The notes beneath the pieces are model-generated. The model saw nothing but the letters and a program-made list of their open reading frames with translations. It was not told the DNA's origin and made no database searches. Of a DNA stretch of 64,000 bases, positions 12,021 to 22,839 are shown piece by piece. A program made the translations under genes and the position numbers. Source of the DNA: Sclerurus mexicanus. Taxonomy: Eukaryota > Chordata > Aves > Passeriformes > Furnariidae. The stretch spans positions 1,065,023-1,129,022 of the forward strand of contig VWZF01007012.1 in NCBI GenBank assembly GCA_013396755.1, given 5' to 3'. Numbering within the stretch: position 1 is the stretch's first letter; each line of letters begins with the position of its first letter.

Positions 12021-13480
12021 TATAATATCCATCAATCAAAAATGTGGGGTGGAAAATGATAATAGCAGGTCACTATAAGGGGACAGGTGCAAACATATTT
12101 AGCTCTATCTCTAGTTCAGGTCAAAGCTTAATAGTGTTAACTGAGGAGGAATGCAGGCTATGTGAGCAGTGTGTATGTGTGAAGAAGAGGCAAAAGGGCA
12201 GCACTGTCAGGACAGCACAGTCTCTTCCAGGTCTTCATGCTTAACTCTTTACTCTGCCTGGGCAACAGCTGTTGAGCAACACTGAGCTGGTGAGAGAGGA
12301 AGGAAAGGAGCCAAGCAGAGATCTAGTCAGTCCTGCAAGGAAGCAGGATTGGTCTAGGGCAGTGCCTAATGAAACTGCACAGTGCCAAGATTTAGACTGC
12401 CAGCACCTGGACATACTGGTTATCATGGGCATGGATTCTGCCAAGCAGGAAACGCAAATGCTCCTCACTGAAAGGCAGAAACCAGACCTATGTTCATCTG
12501 GGGACATGGGCTGACAGAGGCGAACAGTGAGGGCCGGGACTGAGATAACTCGAAAAACAATGGCAAGGCCACTTCTCATCTACAAAAGGAAGAAATGTGA
12601 ATAAAGTAGTGAGATATATTTAAAGTGAATAGAGACTGAGTAGGCTGAGAGTATAGGACTACATCCTTGTTTTATTTTTATTAAAGGAAGATGCTACATG
12701 AATGTGACACTCGTGTGACAGCCCTTGATGAGTGGGACAGATACAAAAAATGAGAAAGTTGCAATCATGGGTTCCACACAACAACTGGGAAGGCAAACCC
12801 TTGGTTTGGTTTGTGTGGTATGAAATGTCACCCAGGTATGCAAATCTTTTCTCTCTGTTTTAAGTTAGATGGCAATCCCCACAGTTGAAAAAAAATGTCA
12901 GCGATTATCACAGTTTTAGATGCCCGCACCAGGTTTTGCAAGGCCTTTTTGATGAATAATAAATCACTGCATCAGTTCTGGAGTGTTGTGGCTCAGTGCC
13001 ACATGTCCTTGCTTTCTGGGGAAGTGTGTTTTCAGGTGCTGCATTCTGTAGTTTTCATGAGGAAATGACCCAAATCCTCTCCCAAGCCCACAGTAACACA
13101 CTTTGATTGACGTGTATTATTTTACTGAGGCTCACAGTAAGTATCATCCATGCACTGAGAAATTATATTCTGGGAACTAGAACAATTAAGCAAGGAAATA
13201 TCCTTTACCACAAGAGTTTAAATGCCCAAGGACTGCTGTCATAGAAATGATGAACTTACAGTCTGCCAGCTGATATTTTAAATGCTGTTATTCCATGCCA
13301 ATTTTCCCAGGCTGGAGCCATGAAAGTGAAGAAAGGCAAAGCAAGGATTTGGTCACACTGCAAGTTAGCAAGGGTTCAGCAGAAGTTGTAAGAAACAAAT
13401 TCAGTAGGTAAGATATAATTAAAGAGCCAACTTCAGGCTGTATCTAATGGCAGAAGATTGTTTTGAGTACATTTTGTGAG
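12021..13480. other. Non-coding sequence, no gene seen
   Basis: Unremarkable. The minus frame 12241-12579 (112 codons) overlaps a plus frame and has no domain. A forkhead-like GATGAATAATAAATC word lies at about 12950. Confidence 0.5.
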
Positions 13481-13481
13481 G

Positions 13482-13552
13482 GGAAAAAAAAAAAACCTAA
13501 ACAGAAAAGAAAAAACAAGCCAAACAAAAAAACCCCAACAAAACAAAAAGAT
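13482..13552. repeat. A-rich low-complexity tract
   Basis: A 12-A run is followed by an imperfect A/C-rich tract (AACAAA-like units) over about 70 bases. It could be a decayed poly-A tail, but I see no recognisable retrocopy body upstream. It makes part of a 186-codon minus open frame, which is therefore not credible as a gene. Confidence 0.75.
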
Positions 13553-13959
13553 ACTAGTTTTGGGAGCAGGAGGATCTCTTCTGGTAGGTGTTTGTTCTTG
13601 CTGGAATGACCCACACCAACGCAGAGGTGCCTTTTCCCCAAAGTCCTGGTGAATTCTGGTTGCCCCATGGTCAGCCCAAAAGTTGCTTTCAGGTGCGATG
13701 GGCTCTGTTCTCTCGCGCTCCCTTCCTTTTCCCATTTTCCCCCCTTCTTGCTGGTAAACAGAGTAGAAGCAGCTTCTCTTGAGGCTGAATGGATGCGGAA
13801 AGATAAGGGTTTCACGCTGACCTGCTGCAGAGCAACTTCAGCCAGCTCCCGCTCCAAATTTTGCTCCAAGCAGATGCTCAATCCACGTGTGAGGGCCAGG
13901 AGGGGAGAGGGAGGCAGGAGGGAAGAGGCTGATGGGGCTGGGCTGTGCCGTGGGCTCCA
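13553..13959. other. Non-coding, GC-richer stretch
   Basis: More G+C and a few CpG (13700-13850), but too short and sparse for a CpG island. Open frames exist on both strands and cancel each other as evidence. Confidence 0.45.
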
Positions 13960-14285
13960 GAACAATAGATGATCACTCTTAATTATGGCAGCCTGAATGA
14001 GCATTGCTTCGCCGGCCCCTTTCCTCGTGGTGTCTGATCAATACAGCCTTAATTGCTGAAGAAAGGGAGTATCGTGCACAATCACAGCACAATGGTTTAA
14101 TCACTTGGACGCTTAATTTCAGGCAGTTCATTTCTCACTGACGCTCGCACTCCGTCAGAGATGGCTTGTCTCCTTGCACGCACAGGTGCACGTGTGCTCG
14201 CAGCTAAAGGTGGATTATTAATAGCTTTTAGCACGATTATTTGAGCTAATTGAAAATGTGTGAAATGTTATTATCATGGATAAAC
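13960..14285. promoter_or_regulatory. Candidate conserved non-coding element, strong texture
   Basis: Repeat-free sequence dense in homeodomain words: CTTAATTATGG near 13978, CCTTAATTGC at about 14048, GCTTAATTTC at about 14112, GATTATTAATAGC at about 14213 and GAGCTAATTG at about 14243. Words of this kind recur every 50-90 bp. It is one of the better enhancer candidates here. Confidence 0.42.
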
Positions 14286-16194
14286 TTAGAGGGGCTTTTT
14301 TTTTTTCCTTCTGAAGAGGTGTACGCTGAGAGCATTTATTGAGACACTTCCTGAGGGAAGAAATGGAAAAGTCTTCTTTTGGGCCATCTTCTTGGCTGCC
14401 TTCATACTGATGGACACTCTGTGGATCCTTTGGGTTAGCGACCAGGTGGTGCAGCAGGACTGGAATCTCATGAACAGCTGGGGTGGGAATTCACCCGTCC
14501 TTTCCATAGCACCAAATCCTCTCCAGCCCCTGGGGCTCTTCAGCCTTGTGGGCTGTGGCTCTGTAGGATCCGTTTTATGACTGGCAGAGCGTGGCCGCTC
14601 AGAAAGGTGGTGTTGGGATCCAAAGTGATCCTTGGCTAAAAATAAGGGCACATCTGTCCCACCATCTGCAATTATTTCAGCCTTTTCAGATGTGTAGATT
14701 CTGGTTGGATCACATTTTAGAGATGGGGGTCTGTTTGCAGCAACTTAGTCCAGTTTTGAATATTGTCCAATAGGTCCAACTGGAAACCTCAGTGCTGGGA
14801 GCTGAGTGTTGTTGACCACAGGAGGGAAGCTTGGGTGTGCCTTCCCCCTCCATAAAGCTGAGCATCACCAGGGCAAGAGTGCAGGCTTTTCCAAAGCCTC
14901 TCGTGGTGCTGAGAGCCATTTCTGAGAACCACACTGAGTCCCCCTCTAATCAATCCCTCTTCTTCTCTCTCCTTTCCCAAGTGGAAACTGAGGCACCAAA
15001 ATGGGCTGCAGTTTTTGCAAAGTCTTTGAATGCTGCTGACTTGTAGCTGCCCAAGAAAACCAAGGTCAAGGAAATATGGATAGAACTGAGTTCTGACATA
15101 GGTATTTGGTCCGGAGGAGCCCTCAGCCATCACTTTGGCCCGTGAGTGAACCCAGCTATCTTTTGTCTTGGGCTATAGTGAATCTGTTGCAGTGAAGGTT
15201 TGCCCCTTGCTCAGAACCAGTACTACACTAATATGAATTCTGTGGTTCTCACCCCCACCTGGGTACTGAGCACTGGGAATTCTGGTGTCACAGGATTCAG
15301 GGAACACCTGAGAAAACATGCTTACTCTGCTTGTAGGACAAGGCAGGATGGGAGCCAGTGCCATACAACTGAAAGGGCTGATGAAAGATGAACAGACCTT
15401 TTCAGAGCTGCAAGAAAGTCATCCACAGGGCACCAAAAGTATTGTGTGAAACATATCCCTGATGATGGAATGGGCAGCACAGTTGCTTGAAAATTTATCT
15501 CACAGACATTTTAGTCACCTCTAACTTTGTTCTATATTGGACCATTGCCTACTAGGACAAAGACTGGAGGCAGGCAGAAGATTCTACTAAATGTTAGATG
15601 GTCAGATAAGGATGAAGTTCACAGGGTACAGTGACATTTCTTTTCTCCTAGAAAAATAATTTCCAGGATAAAAATGCTATCCTCTGTTTTTGTTATTATT
15701 TTCTGGCTACTGCATATCTAAAATGCCATACTCAGTTGCAGCTTTCTCTACGTCCTGCAGATCATTTTCCATGAAGAATAGCAGGCAATGTTAGAAATTT
15801 GATAGTGGCTTTCTCCTTTGATGAGTTCCTGCCCAAAATCCGAGGCAGAAGATGAGGAATTCAGCATGAAGGATACAGACCAAGAGAAAGGACCTGACAG
15901 AAGCACCCTCACTCCCTTTGTTGCAATGCTTTAGGCTAACCATTATTCACAGCCCTTTCCTCATATTGCATCTTTCATGATTTGCTTAAGCGATTTTAAA
16001 TTGCTTTTGTGATTTCATTTAGCAGAGACCACAATAAAAGTGACCCTTGAGTCTATGAAATGAAACAGCCTGCACAAAGGGACCGAGGGCCTCAGCAGTT
16101 GTGTGGGGTGACGGGTTTCTGTGCTGCACGTGGAATGTTTGCCTGGGACAAAGGGATGATAAAGGGCTCTCCATGAAATGGTGCAAGTGAGGAA
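14286..16194. other. Non-coding sequence, no gene seen
   Basis: Mixed composition with no recognised repeat. The several open frames (up to 121 codons) overlap on opposite strands and carry no domain. Confidence 0.5.
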
Positions 16195-16223
16195 CACTGC
16201 TAGCAGTGGCTGCTCAGAGCAGC
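16195..16223. repeat. Two adjacent palindromes
   Basis: A perfect 14-bp palindrome (CACTGCTAGCAGTG, 16195-16208) abuts a second inverted repeat GCTGCTC-A-GAGCAGC (16209-16223). Both were read directly. Either alone is compatible with chance; adjacency makes the pair worth noting. Confidence 0.8.
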
Positions 16224-17739
16224 TGGTGTAAAATCTGTGCTAGCCAGCTCTTTGCCCGAACAAATGAAGGGAAGAACTTTGACAGGCAGTCCATAACGTG
16301 CTCACCAACCAGACTTTTTGTTAAAAATAAGGTTTTGGGTTTTGTTTTTGTTNGTTTTTTTTCATAAGGGAGTCAGGTAAATCACAACTGCATTCACTAA
16401 AGGTTTTTTTTAGCACAGCTCTTCAACAGAAGAGTAAATTTAGCAAAATGTCCAAGGCTGTGAGCTGGAGGAAAGCTGGATCTCACTTTCTAAGTGCTGT
16501 CCAAAGTGTAGCTCTTGTACTTCATCCTACTCTGAGGCTGTTTGGAGCAGTGCTGGGATCAGGTGTTTGATGTAATAAATCAGTAGAAATCTTTGGGCAT
16601 GAAAGGGAAGGAGGAAAGTGGTTGCATTTCTGCAAACAAAATTTCCACTTTGTCCCTGCAAAATCTTCTCAGGGAAAGAAACTGTCCTTGGGGCTCATTT
16701 CCCAGGCTTTATTTTTTTGTTTTCTATCCAGTGCTCAGCTACTTGGGAAGAGGGTTCCAGCACACCCTGCCTGTGCCTCCCCAAACCCATCAGCCGGCCA
16801 CAGTGATGCCTCTTGATACCACCGTGATGTTTTTGACTGCCCAGAAATACAGCTGAGCCTCTCCAGAGCTGAATAAGGCACAAATGAAACAAGTCTCAGC
16901 AAAGTTGGTGCATTTTTACACAGCTGCTTTGCAGGGCTGCTCTCAGCTGTGCCAGGGAGCAAATCAGCACTTGGTAGCTCTGCAAGGGAGGAATCCCAAA
17001 TCTGACTTGTTCTTCCCAGAGGCTCCAAACCAGCCCCTTGTGACTGGCTTCCACCATCTGAGACAAGAAGTTAAGCAGAACTACAGTGGAAATGATAAAA
17101 ACGCGACCTATTTTCATGCTATTTGGCTGCTCTTTGCTGTTGATGACAAGTGGTCTGGTGATGTTAGACAGCTCCCAGGGGGATGAAGGGCAGGATTTGA
17201 AGCACTTTATCAGTGGCACCTCATTTAAAGTATTACTCCCACTTCCCTCCACTTCGCAGAGAAGCCGTGTCTGGAAAGCCCTGGGGAAGAGGCTGCCAGC
17301 AACCCTCCCTGCTTGGTCCCCTGTGGAAAACACCATAGCCAGGGAAAGGCAGGATAAATTTTGTTCCAGCCGTGCAGCACCTTCCATCTGTGTTTTAGCA
17401 GGAGCCAGTGATTGTGCTGTCTTGCTGTAGCCTGGTTTCTTTCTGCTCTGAGCTTCCCTGGAGGTTTCAGTGTGTATTTGCAAAAAGAACAGCCCCCCCC
17501 TTCCTCTCCGCTCCCCAAGAGAAAACAGTAAAAACAACCCCAACAACCCCAGAGCAAACTTTTCTAGGGGAAGGAAGGAGAAAGCAATGGGAAGCTGAGG
17601 CACTGGGAGAAATCTGATTTTGAGATTTTTGTTGCTGTGGTGGCACAATTTCCTCCGATGCAGCTGTGTAATGAGTTCACATCTGTTAATGCCACATGTT
17701 GCTCTGCCTTGCACAGATGCAAAGTCTCAATTTTTCTAA
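16224..17739. other. Non-coding sequence, one N, longest open frame rejected
   Basis: One unresolved base lies at 16353 inside a T-rich run. The longest open frame of the window (272 codons, minus, 16896-17714) lies here. It has an ordinary amino-acid mix, no domain, no signal of a gene start and conflicting frames on the other strand, so I leave it uncalled. Confidence 0.5.
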
Positions 17740-17850
17740 TTAGCAACAACATGAAGTATATCTTAATTTTCTGTCCCCCTTCCCTCTAATAAACGTGATA
17801 TTAACAAGGTTACATGCCTGCTTTCACGGGGTTTAATCGAATGAGAAGGA
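17740..17850. promoter_or_regulatory. Candidate conserved non-coding element, short
   Basis: AT-rich unique block with TAATTAGCAAC near 17739, TCTTAATTTTC at about 17761 and a TAATAAACGTGATATTAAC stretch at about 17788. Support is weak and based on motif texture only. Confidence 0.28.
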
Positions 17851-17967
17851 AGATTGGGTTAGACCACACTGTTCTTTTTAGGTGGGGTTTGCCCAGCTGC
17901 AGAGACATCGATCCATTACAATAAGCAGAAAGCACAGGACAGGGGGTGGGGGGACACCCTCTCCTTT

Positions 17968-18000
17968 TGGCAGTGGCTGTATCAATCACAGCCACTGTTA
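17968..18000. repeat. Small hairpin with a PBX-type word at its loop
   Basis: CAGTGGCTGT (17971-17980) and ACAGCCACTG (17988-17997) form a perfect 10-bp stem, extendable to 13 pairs with two G.T wobbles. The 7-nt loop region reads ATCAATC and, with the next A, gives TGATTGAT on the minus strand, a PBX-like word (17981-17988). The stem is too short for a miRNA precursor. Confidence 0.75.
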
Positions 18001-18599
18001 TCTGTGAATGTGATCCTTCCAGCCTCTCTGGGCCAGCCTGCATGTTTGTGTGTGTTGTACGTATATCTTCATTTTTTACAGCATGTGTGCACAAGGAGGC
18101 CTATAACACCAGCTCTGCCCAGAGATTCAGCTGCATTTCTGGTCCAAGCTGGCCAGGAGTAAGAGATGCCGGAGAAAAAGCCATGAGAAGATGAAAACCA
18201 GCTGAATCGGGAGAGAACAAAAAGGAACAGCCTGTTACTTCTTCATGTCATGAGTCCTCAGTGGCATCCCTCTGTGAGACTCAGCAACTCCACCTGCTTC
18301 TGGATATAAAAAATGCTCTGTTGGGACTACCAAGAACCCTGAGAGAGCTTTGCCTGGGGTCCCTGCCATAATGGTCAGAAGGGGACAGGGACTAGTGCAG
18401 GTCCATGGCATCACAGTGCTCCCTGTGCAGGATCCAGACATCCCCAGCCAGCCTGCATTCATATTCCACCTGATTCTGCTGGGAGAAATCCATGGGGACC
18501 CTAACAGCAATTACTTGTGTGATTTAATTGGCATTATCATTTTACTGGCTTGACAGAGATAAATCGCCCTATTGGGTAAGGCTGCTAGTGTGACAGCAA
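18001..18599. other. Non-coding sequence, no gene seen
   Basis: No repeat or domain-bearing frame. The end of the interval (18505-18560) becomes AT-rich and probably grades into the next candidate element. Confidence 0.45.
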
Positions 18600-18790
18600 A
18601 AGCAGAAGGAAAGACTTTCTCCCTCTCTCCGAAACAGGAGATGATCTACCAGTGTATCTTAATAATTAGTGCTGTTATAATTAATTGGGCTATTTGAGAG
18701 TCAATCTAACAAACAAATGGAGGGCTTGATTGTTCAGTAATTGACAATTTGTTTCCGATATGGTATCACTTATTCTGCTTGTGCAAAAAA
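18600..18790. promoter_or_regulatory. Candidate conserved non-coding element
   Basis: Contains TAATAATTAGTG at about 18660, TAATTAATT at 18678-18686 and GTAATTGAC near 18737 in repeat-free sequence. Three homeodomain-type clusters within 90 bp support an enhancer candidate. Confidence 0.4.
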
Positions 18791-18881
18791 AAAATAAAAA
18801 GAAACAAAATTGAGATTACTGGAGGGCTGGGCTTGGCTGTAGTGAGGACAAGTGACTGCGTGAGAGAGAGTGGAGGAAAGG

Positions 18882-18900
18882 AGTGTTCCCAGGGAACACT
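18882..18900. repeat. 19-bp near-perfect palindrome
   Basis: AGTGTTCCC and GGGAACACT flank a single central A. It lies 30 bp from the (AC)25 tract. It contains TTCCC/GGGAA half-sites, but the spacing fits neither canonical EBF (2 nt) nor STAT sites. Confidence 0.75.
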
Positions 18901-18925
18901 GAATGTCCCAGGGACCCATTTGTCT

Positions 18926-18930
<5 letters not shown>

Positions 18931-18980
<50 letters not shown>
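18931..18980. repeat. (AC)25 microsatellite
   Basis: Fifty bases of uninterrupted AC, probably polymorphic. It produces dipeptide (VC, TH) runs in several open frames, all spurious. Purine-pyrimidine alternation of this length can adopt Z-DNA. Confidence 0.98.
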
Positions 18981-18982
<2 letters not shown>

Positions 18983-19929
18983 GTTGTCATTCGTTCTGTT
19001 TCCCTGCTTTTCAAACAGTTGCAGCCAGCTGTCACCACCTGTGTGGGGAGTTTTACGGAAAAGCAGAGTTTTCAGACCTTGACCTTTCCATCATTTGCAC
19101 CCTGTTTATGTTCCTGGATCCCCTCTCTCCATGGCTGTATTTCTTCCCTTGCCTTGTCTCAGTCTCCCGTTTTTCTCTTACTTACCCTCTACTCTGCAGT
19201 GCCATCGGTGCTCTGGATCCGTTGGTCTGATGCTTTGGGTGGGAACATGTGTGGCCACGGCAAAGGGCATGTGGTTGTATTGGGCACTGCAGCACTGGGT
19301 TGATTCTGTCTGGATGCAGATTAGGCTGTGGCTGATGCTGTGTTATCTGTGATATCCCCATTCTTGCCTCCAAAAACAGCACAGCAAAGGCAACAAGAGA
19401 GTGGGCAAACCATTTTCTTTTTTAAATTTCCATTGTTTAAATGAGGGAAACAAGATACAGGTATTTTGTTGGTAAAATGTCTGTATGGTGACATCAGGTT
19501 TAGAAAAATGGTCAAGAGTCTGCTGTTCTCTAGGGTATTTCTTCTTGTTGTCTGGATGAGAGCTTTTTTCTTTCTTCCACATAAGACCCAATATATCCAA
19601 GACCTTGATGTCTCAGTGATCCCATGGCAGATGTTCAACTCCCATGGACTTTTGAACTCCTGTTGGTGCTGGCCTGAAGGGGGCTTTGTATTACATTAAA
19701 AGGGTAGTGTTAATCACGGTTGAAGTGACCCTGCAGGAAACTCCAAACTGTCACAGTTCTCTAGAGTTGGCTTTGGCCACCAAATATATATGGATGGGTA
19801 TCCATATAGCCCAGGGAATGCAATTTTGGGGACGGCTTTTGCTCCTAGCACAATTCCTCCCCGTTGCAGCAGAATTGTTGCTGTATCCAGAGAGGCTGCG
19901 AACAGCTCTGTCAAGTGGCAAGGCTTCTC
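18981..19929. other. Non-coding sequence, no gene seen
   Basis: Mixed unique sequence with many short frames on both strands and no domains. Confidence 0.5.
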
Positions 19930-20120
19930 CCCCCACCCAGTTTAAATGAGATATGAATAATTGATTTGCCTTCTGAATAATTAATTGGATATTCAATAAT
20001 GAAAGTAATTGTTTGGCTCATTCCCCCATTGATAGTCAAGCTAATCTTCCCCTTCAATATGTGGGCCATACAGATATGTAAAGCAGTGAGACAGTTTATA
20101 GGCCGATAATACAGCTAATG
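19930..20120. promoter_or_regulatory. Candidate conserved non-coding element with spaced twin motif
   Basis: Two 12-mers, GAATAATTGATT (19955-19966) and GAATAATTAATT (19975-19986), differ at one base and start exactly 20 bp apart, about two helical turns. AATAATGAAAGTAATTG follows. This is the clearest motif grammar in the window and suggests paired binding sites for a homeodomain protein. Confidence 0.42.
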
Positions 20121-20639
20121 TGCTTGGTGTGAGGTCACCTTGTCCAAATATCCCAGCAGCTCCCAGGGCTGCTCTCCACTGGGTTATCCACTGCACAGCC
20201 AAGCTGTGTGCAGCAAAGGTTTGGTTTTTTCCTCCTCATTTTGATTGCTGAACATCTCCCGCCAGGGAGAAGTCTTCTTTTACAGTTTAAACAAAAATCG
20301 TCAGACGCCACTTGCTCCAATTAAGGCTTCCAAGGAGGTTTGTTGTTCCTCCAGTCAATAGTGTGAGGATTAAAGAGAGCAAGCGGTGCTCTGAACTCAT
20401 GGGGCTGCTCTCTTCTACAGGAATTAGAGCTCAGCTCTGCAGAGAAGCTCCAGAGCTTTCCTTTGCCACCAGCCCTTTAGAAATCAAAATCAAACTGAAA
20501 CACATTAATGCTGATTTTGCAGCTGCTGCATTTGGTTTTTTGAGTTTCTAATGTTGCATGGCCCATGAAACCTGGGAGTCTGAGCTGACATCTCTGTGCC
20601 ACAAAGCAGATGTGCCCTCTGAAGAGGAGCTCAGCACTG
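20121..20639. other. Non-coding sequence, no gene seen
   Basis: A few AT-rich words (CCAATTAAGG near 20318; ACACATTAATGC near 20501) continue the enhancer-like texture weakly. No frame has a domain. Confidence 0.45.
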
Positions 20640-20855
20640 AAGTTGTGTCAGGGGAAGTTTATGTTGGATATTAGAAAGGGGTTTTTCACCCAGAGGGTGG
20701 TTGGGCACTGAACAGGCCCCCCAGGGCAGTGGTCAAAGCACTAAGTCTGATGGAGTTCAAGAAGTGTTTGGAGGATACCCTGGGGCACATGGTGTGACTG
20801 TTGTGGATGGTCCCGTGCAAAGCTAAGGACTGGACTGTGTGAGTGGATGACATAG
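20640..20855 (+). mobile_element. CR1-type 3' fragment, sense orientation, copy 6
   Basis: The order is TTGTGTCAGGGGAAGTTTA, TTGGATATTAG, CACCCAGAGGGTGG, the CCCCAGGGCAGTGGTCAAAG block, GAGTTCAAGAAGTGTTTGGA, GGGCACATGGTGTGACTGTT and GGACTGGACT. This follows the sense order of avian CR1 3' sequence, so the element lies on the plus strand. The wording after the GCAGTGGTC block resembles a variant I associate with songbird repeats, possibly CR1-derived sequence inside an LTR. I cannot separate the two without a repeat library. Confidence 0.8.
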
Positions 20856-22089
20856 CCCTAGGTTATCTCAGAGGCACTTTTGGGATGTCCATCCAAGGTC
20901 CCCCCATGCAGAGGGAAGATTTACCAGATCTGCTTGGGAGATCTGGGGTTGAACCACAACATAACACCACAAAATCAAGTCATGTGGGCAGAGATCCACA
21001 TTGCTGGGCTCCGAGCCAGATGTTGGAGGGTTTCAATATTTGCAGTTACAAACTGTGACACCAGACAGCCTTGCCTGCATCTCCCCCATGTCCCACCAAA
21101 CCTGTGAGTCCTGCCCATTCCTACTGGGTCTCAGAAGGGCTTGGGGTCCTGGAAAATAATGCAAATGACAAAATGTGAAAGACACTTGCGGGTGGTGCAT
21201 GGCCTGTCCCAGAGATGCTGGTGTTAACAGGTTAATTAACCCTCTGCCATTGCTACAGGACTTTTCCTGGCAGAAAGGACATTCAGGACTCTCTGCTAGG
21301 AGCTCCAGGGGTATCACCTTGGGCATGTTTGTGATGAAATTAAGGGCTGAGAGAAGCCCGTCCCCACTGTATTGTGTGTTTAAAGAGCAGTGCACTAATG
21401 ACAGAGCTTATCAACATCACTGTGGCAGATAAGCAGAAAAAGCATCTTGAGACACCGTGCACAGCTGAGGTGAAGGCTGGGACAGTCCAGAGCGAGGGGG
21501 AGAAGCAATTGTGCTGCTCTTGCTCCTGAGATACTTTCTGGGTGACCAAGTTCACACCCTTCTTGGGCTCTGTGACTGGTCTGTGCCCTGCAGAGATGTG
21601 GCTCTCGAATGGCCTCAGACTCTGCCCTGTGTTTCTGACGAGTCTCTGCAGCTGCTCTGAGTGGGAGTTTCCTATGAAAGGCAATTGAAATAACTCTACT
21701 GGGATATGGTTAGGAGCTCTCAGGCATCTTTGATTCTGTCCTGAATCCACGCTCTGAAGGCACAGTTCAACTGGGGTGGGCATTCCCAAGGATTCCTTAA
21801 TCCTGGAGCACAGGAGATTTACCCTGTTGTACCAAACAACACTTTCTGAGGTTGCACTGAGTGAGGCAGCTCCTGAGGTACCTGTCTGGAGGATAAGAGT
21901 TCAAGATGTTGTTTGGAAATATCAAAGCACCGAGCTCCAGTGTTCCATATTTTGCCATTAGCCTCAAACCTCCAAGAGGGTGAGTAGCTCTTGGGCCAGG
22001 GAGAGCTACACGGGGCTGGTCCATCTGACACTCTGAGGCTTCAGCCTCTGAGTCCCTCCTTCTCCTGGCAGCAGCAGTGAGCAAAAACA
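20856..22089. other. Non-coding sequence, no gene seen
   Basis: Mixed unique sequence; open frames up to 149 codons (minus 21340-21789) without domains. A short imperfect inverted repeat around GAGGCT-TC-AGCCTC lies near 22031-22053. Confidence 0.5.
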
Positions 22090-22400
22090 GTTACCCGGAG
22101 ATTGATGCACTATTATAAATGTGCATGTGGGAACCATTTAACACAAGCAAGTAAAGCAGCAGAGTGTTCCTGCAGAAGGATCTGTTTGAGATGACAGTGC
22201 AATCTGGGAAACCCTCCACTGCAAAAGCTACTTGAATTTAGATACCTTTCATTTTAAGCAGTTTAATTTCTTTATGAGGGTTTTCATTTGAAAAAGTGGC
22301 AGCACCGACAGGGCTCGGAAAGATTCGTCTTCAGCCAATTTACTCTGCAGCAGATTTATCATTTCATCAGTAATTTAAGCGGAGACACTTGATCGTGCAT
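22090..22400. promoter_or_regulatory. Candidate conserved non-coding element
   Basis: AT-rich block with TTTAATTTC at about 22262, CATTTCATCAGTAATTTAAGC at about 22361 and CATTTATTC. It is repeat-free. The support is texture only. Confidence 0.3.
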
Positions 22401-22735
22401 TCATTTATTCTGCTCAGAGCTGCTCGGTTGTGTGTTACTTGTGGAAAGTGTGAGGACAGATCACCAGGGAAGGGGCAATGCCAGGAGTTTTTCCTAAGAA
22501 ACCTCTGCAAAGGTGACTTTGTCCAGGGAGAGGGGGAAATGTCAGGAGCCCATCAGCTGGGTAAAGACAATAAAACTCAACTTCATTTAAAGCTTTTTCC
22601 TGGCTAATTTAGTGTGAAGATGGCAGCATCACCCTTCCCTTCCCTCCCTTCTCCAGGCTATTAAGGGGTTTGTGAGGGGTTCCCAAGATCAAAGCTCCCC
22701 TCGTGATTTAATTGATGTGCAGCTGCTGCCTGTGA
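22401..22735. other. Non-coding sequence
   Basis: No gene. A GATTTAATTGATGTGC word near 22704 and GGCTAATTTAG near 22601 continue the element-like texture between two candidate elements. Confidence 0.4.
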
Positions 22736-22770
22736 GGGGAGGGAGACAGGGGCTCTGGGGAGGGAAGGGG
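22736..22770 (+). other. G-quadruplex motif, six G-runs
   Basis: G-runs at 22736-22739, 22741-22743, 22749-22752, 22757-22760, 22762-22764 and 22767-22770 with loops of 1-5 nt. It exceeds the minimal four-run quadruplex definition and is the strongest such motif I saw. Confidence 0.78.
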
Positions 22771-22839
22771 AGCACAGAGGGACACAGCACACCCCCCAGA
22801 AGAAATACTGCGGAAAACCACCCGCCTCCGCCTGGCAAT

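Noticed and set aside
13444..14004. 186-codon minus open frame
   Set aside because: Its C-terminal part is encoded by an A-rich low-complexity tract and the rest overlaps a candidate regulatory element and plus-strand frames.
16896..17714. 272-codon minus open frame, the longest in the window
   Set aside because: No recognisable domain, no splice or promoter context, and competing frames on the plus strand. One frame of this length in 64 kb of six-frame translation is not surprising.
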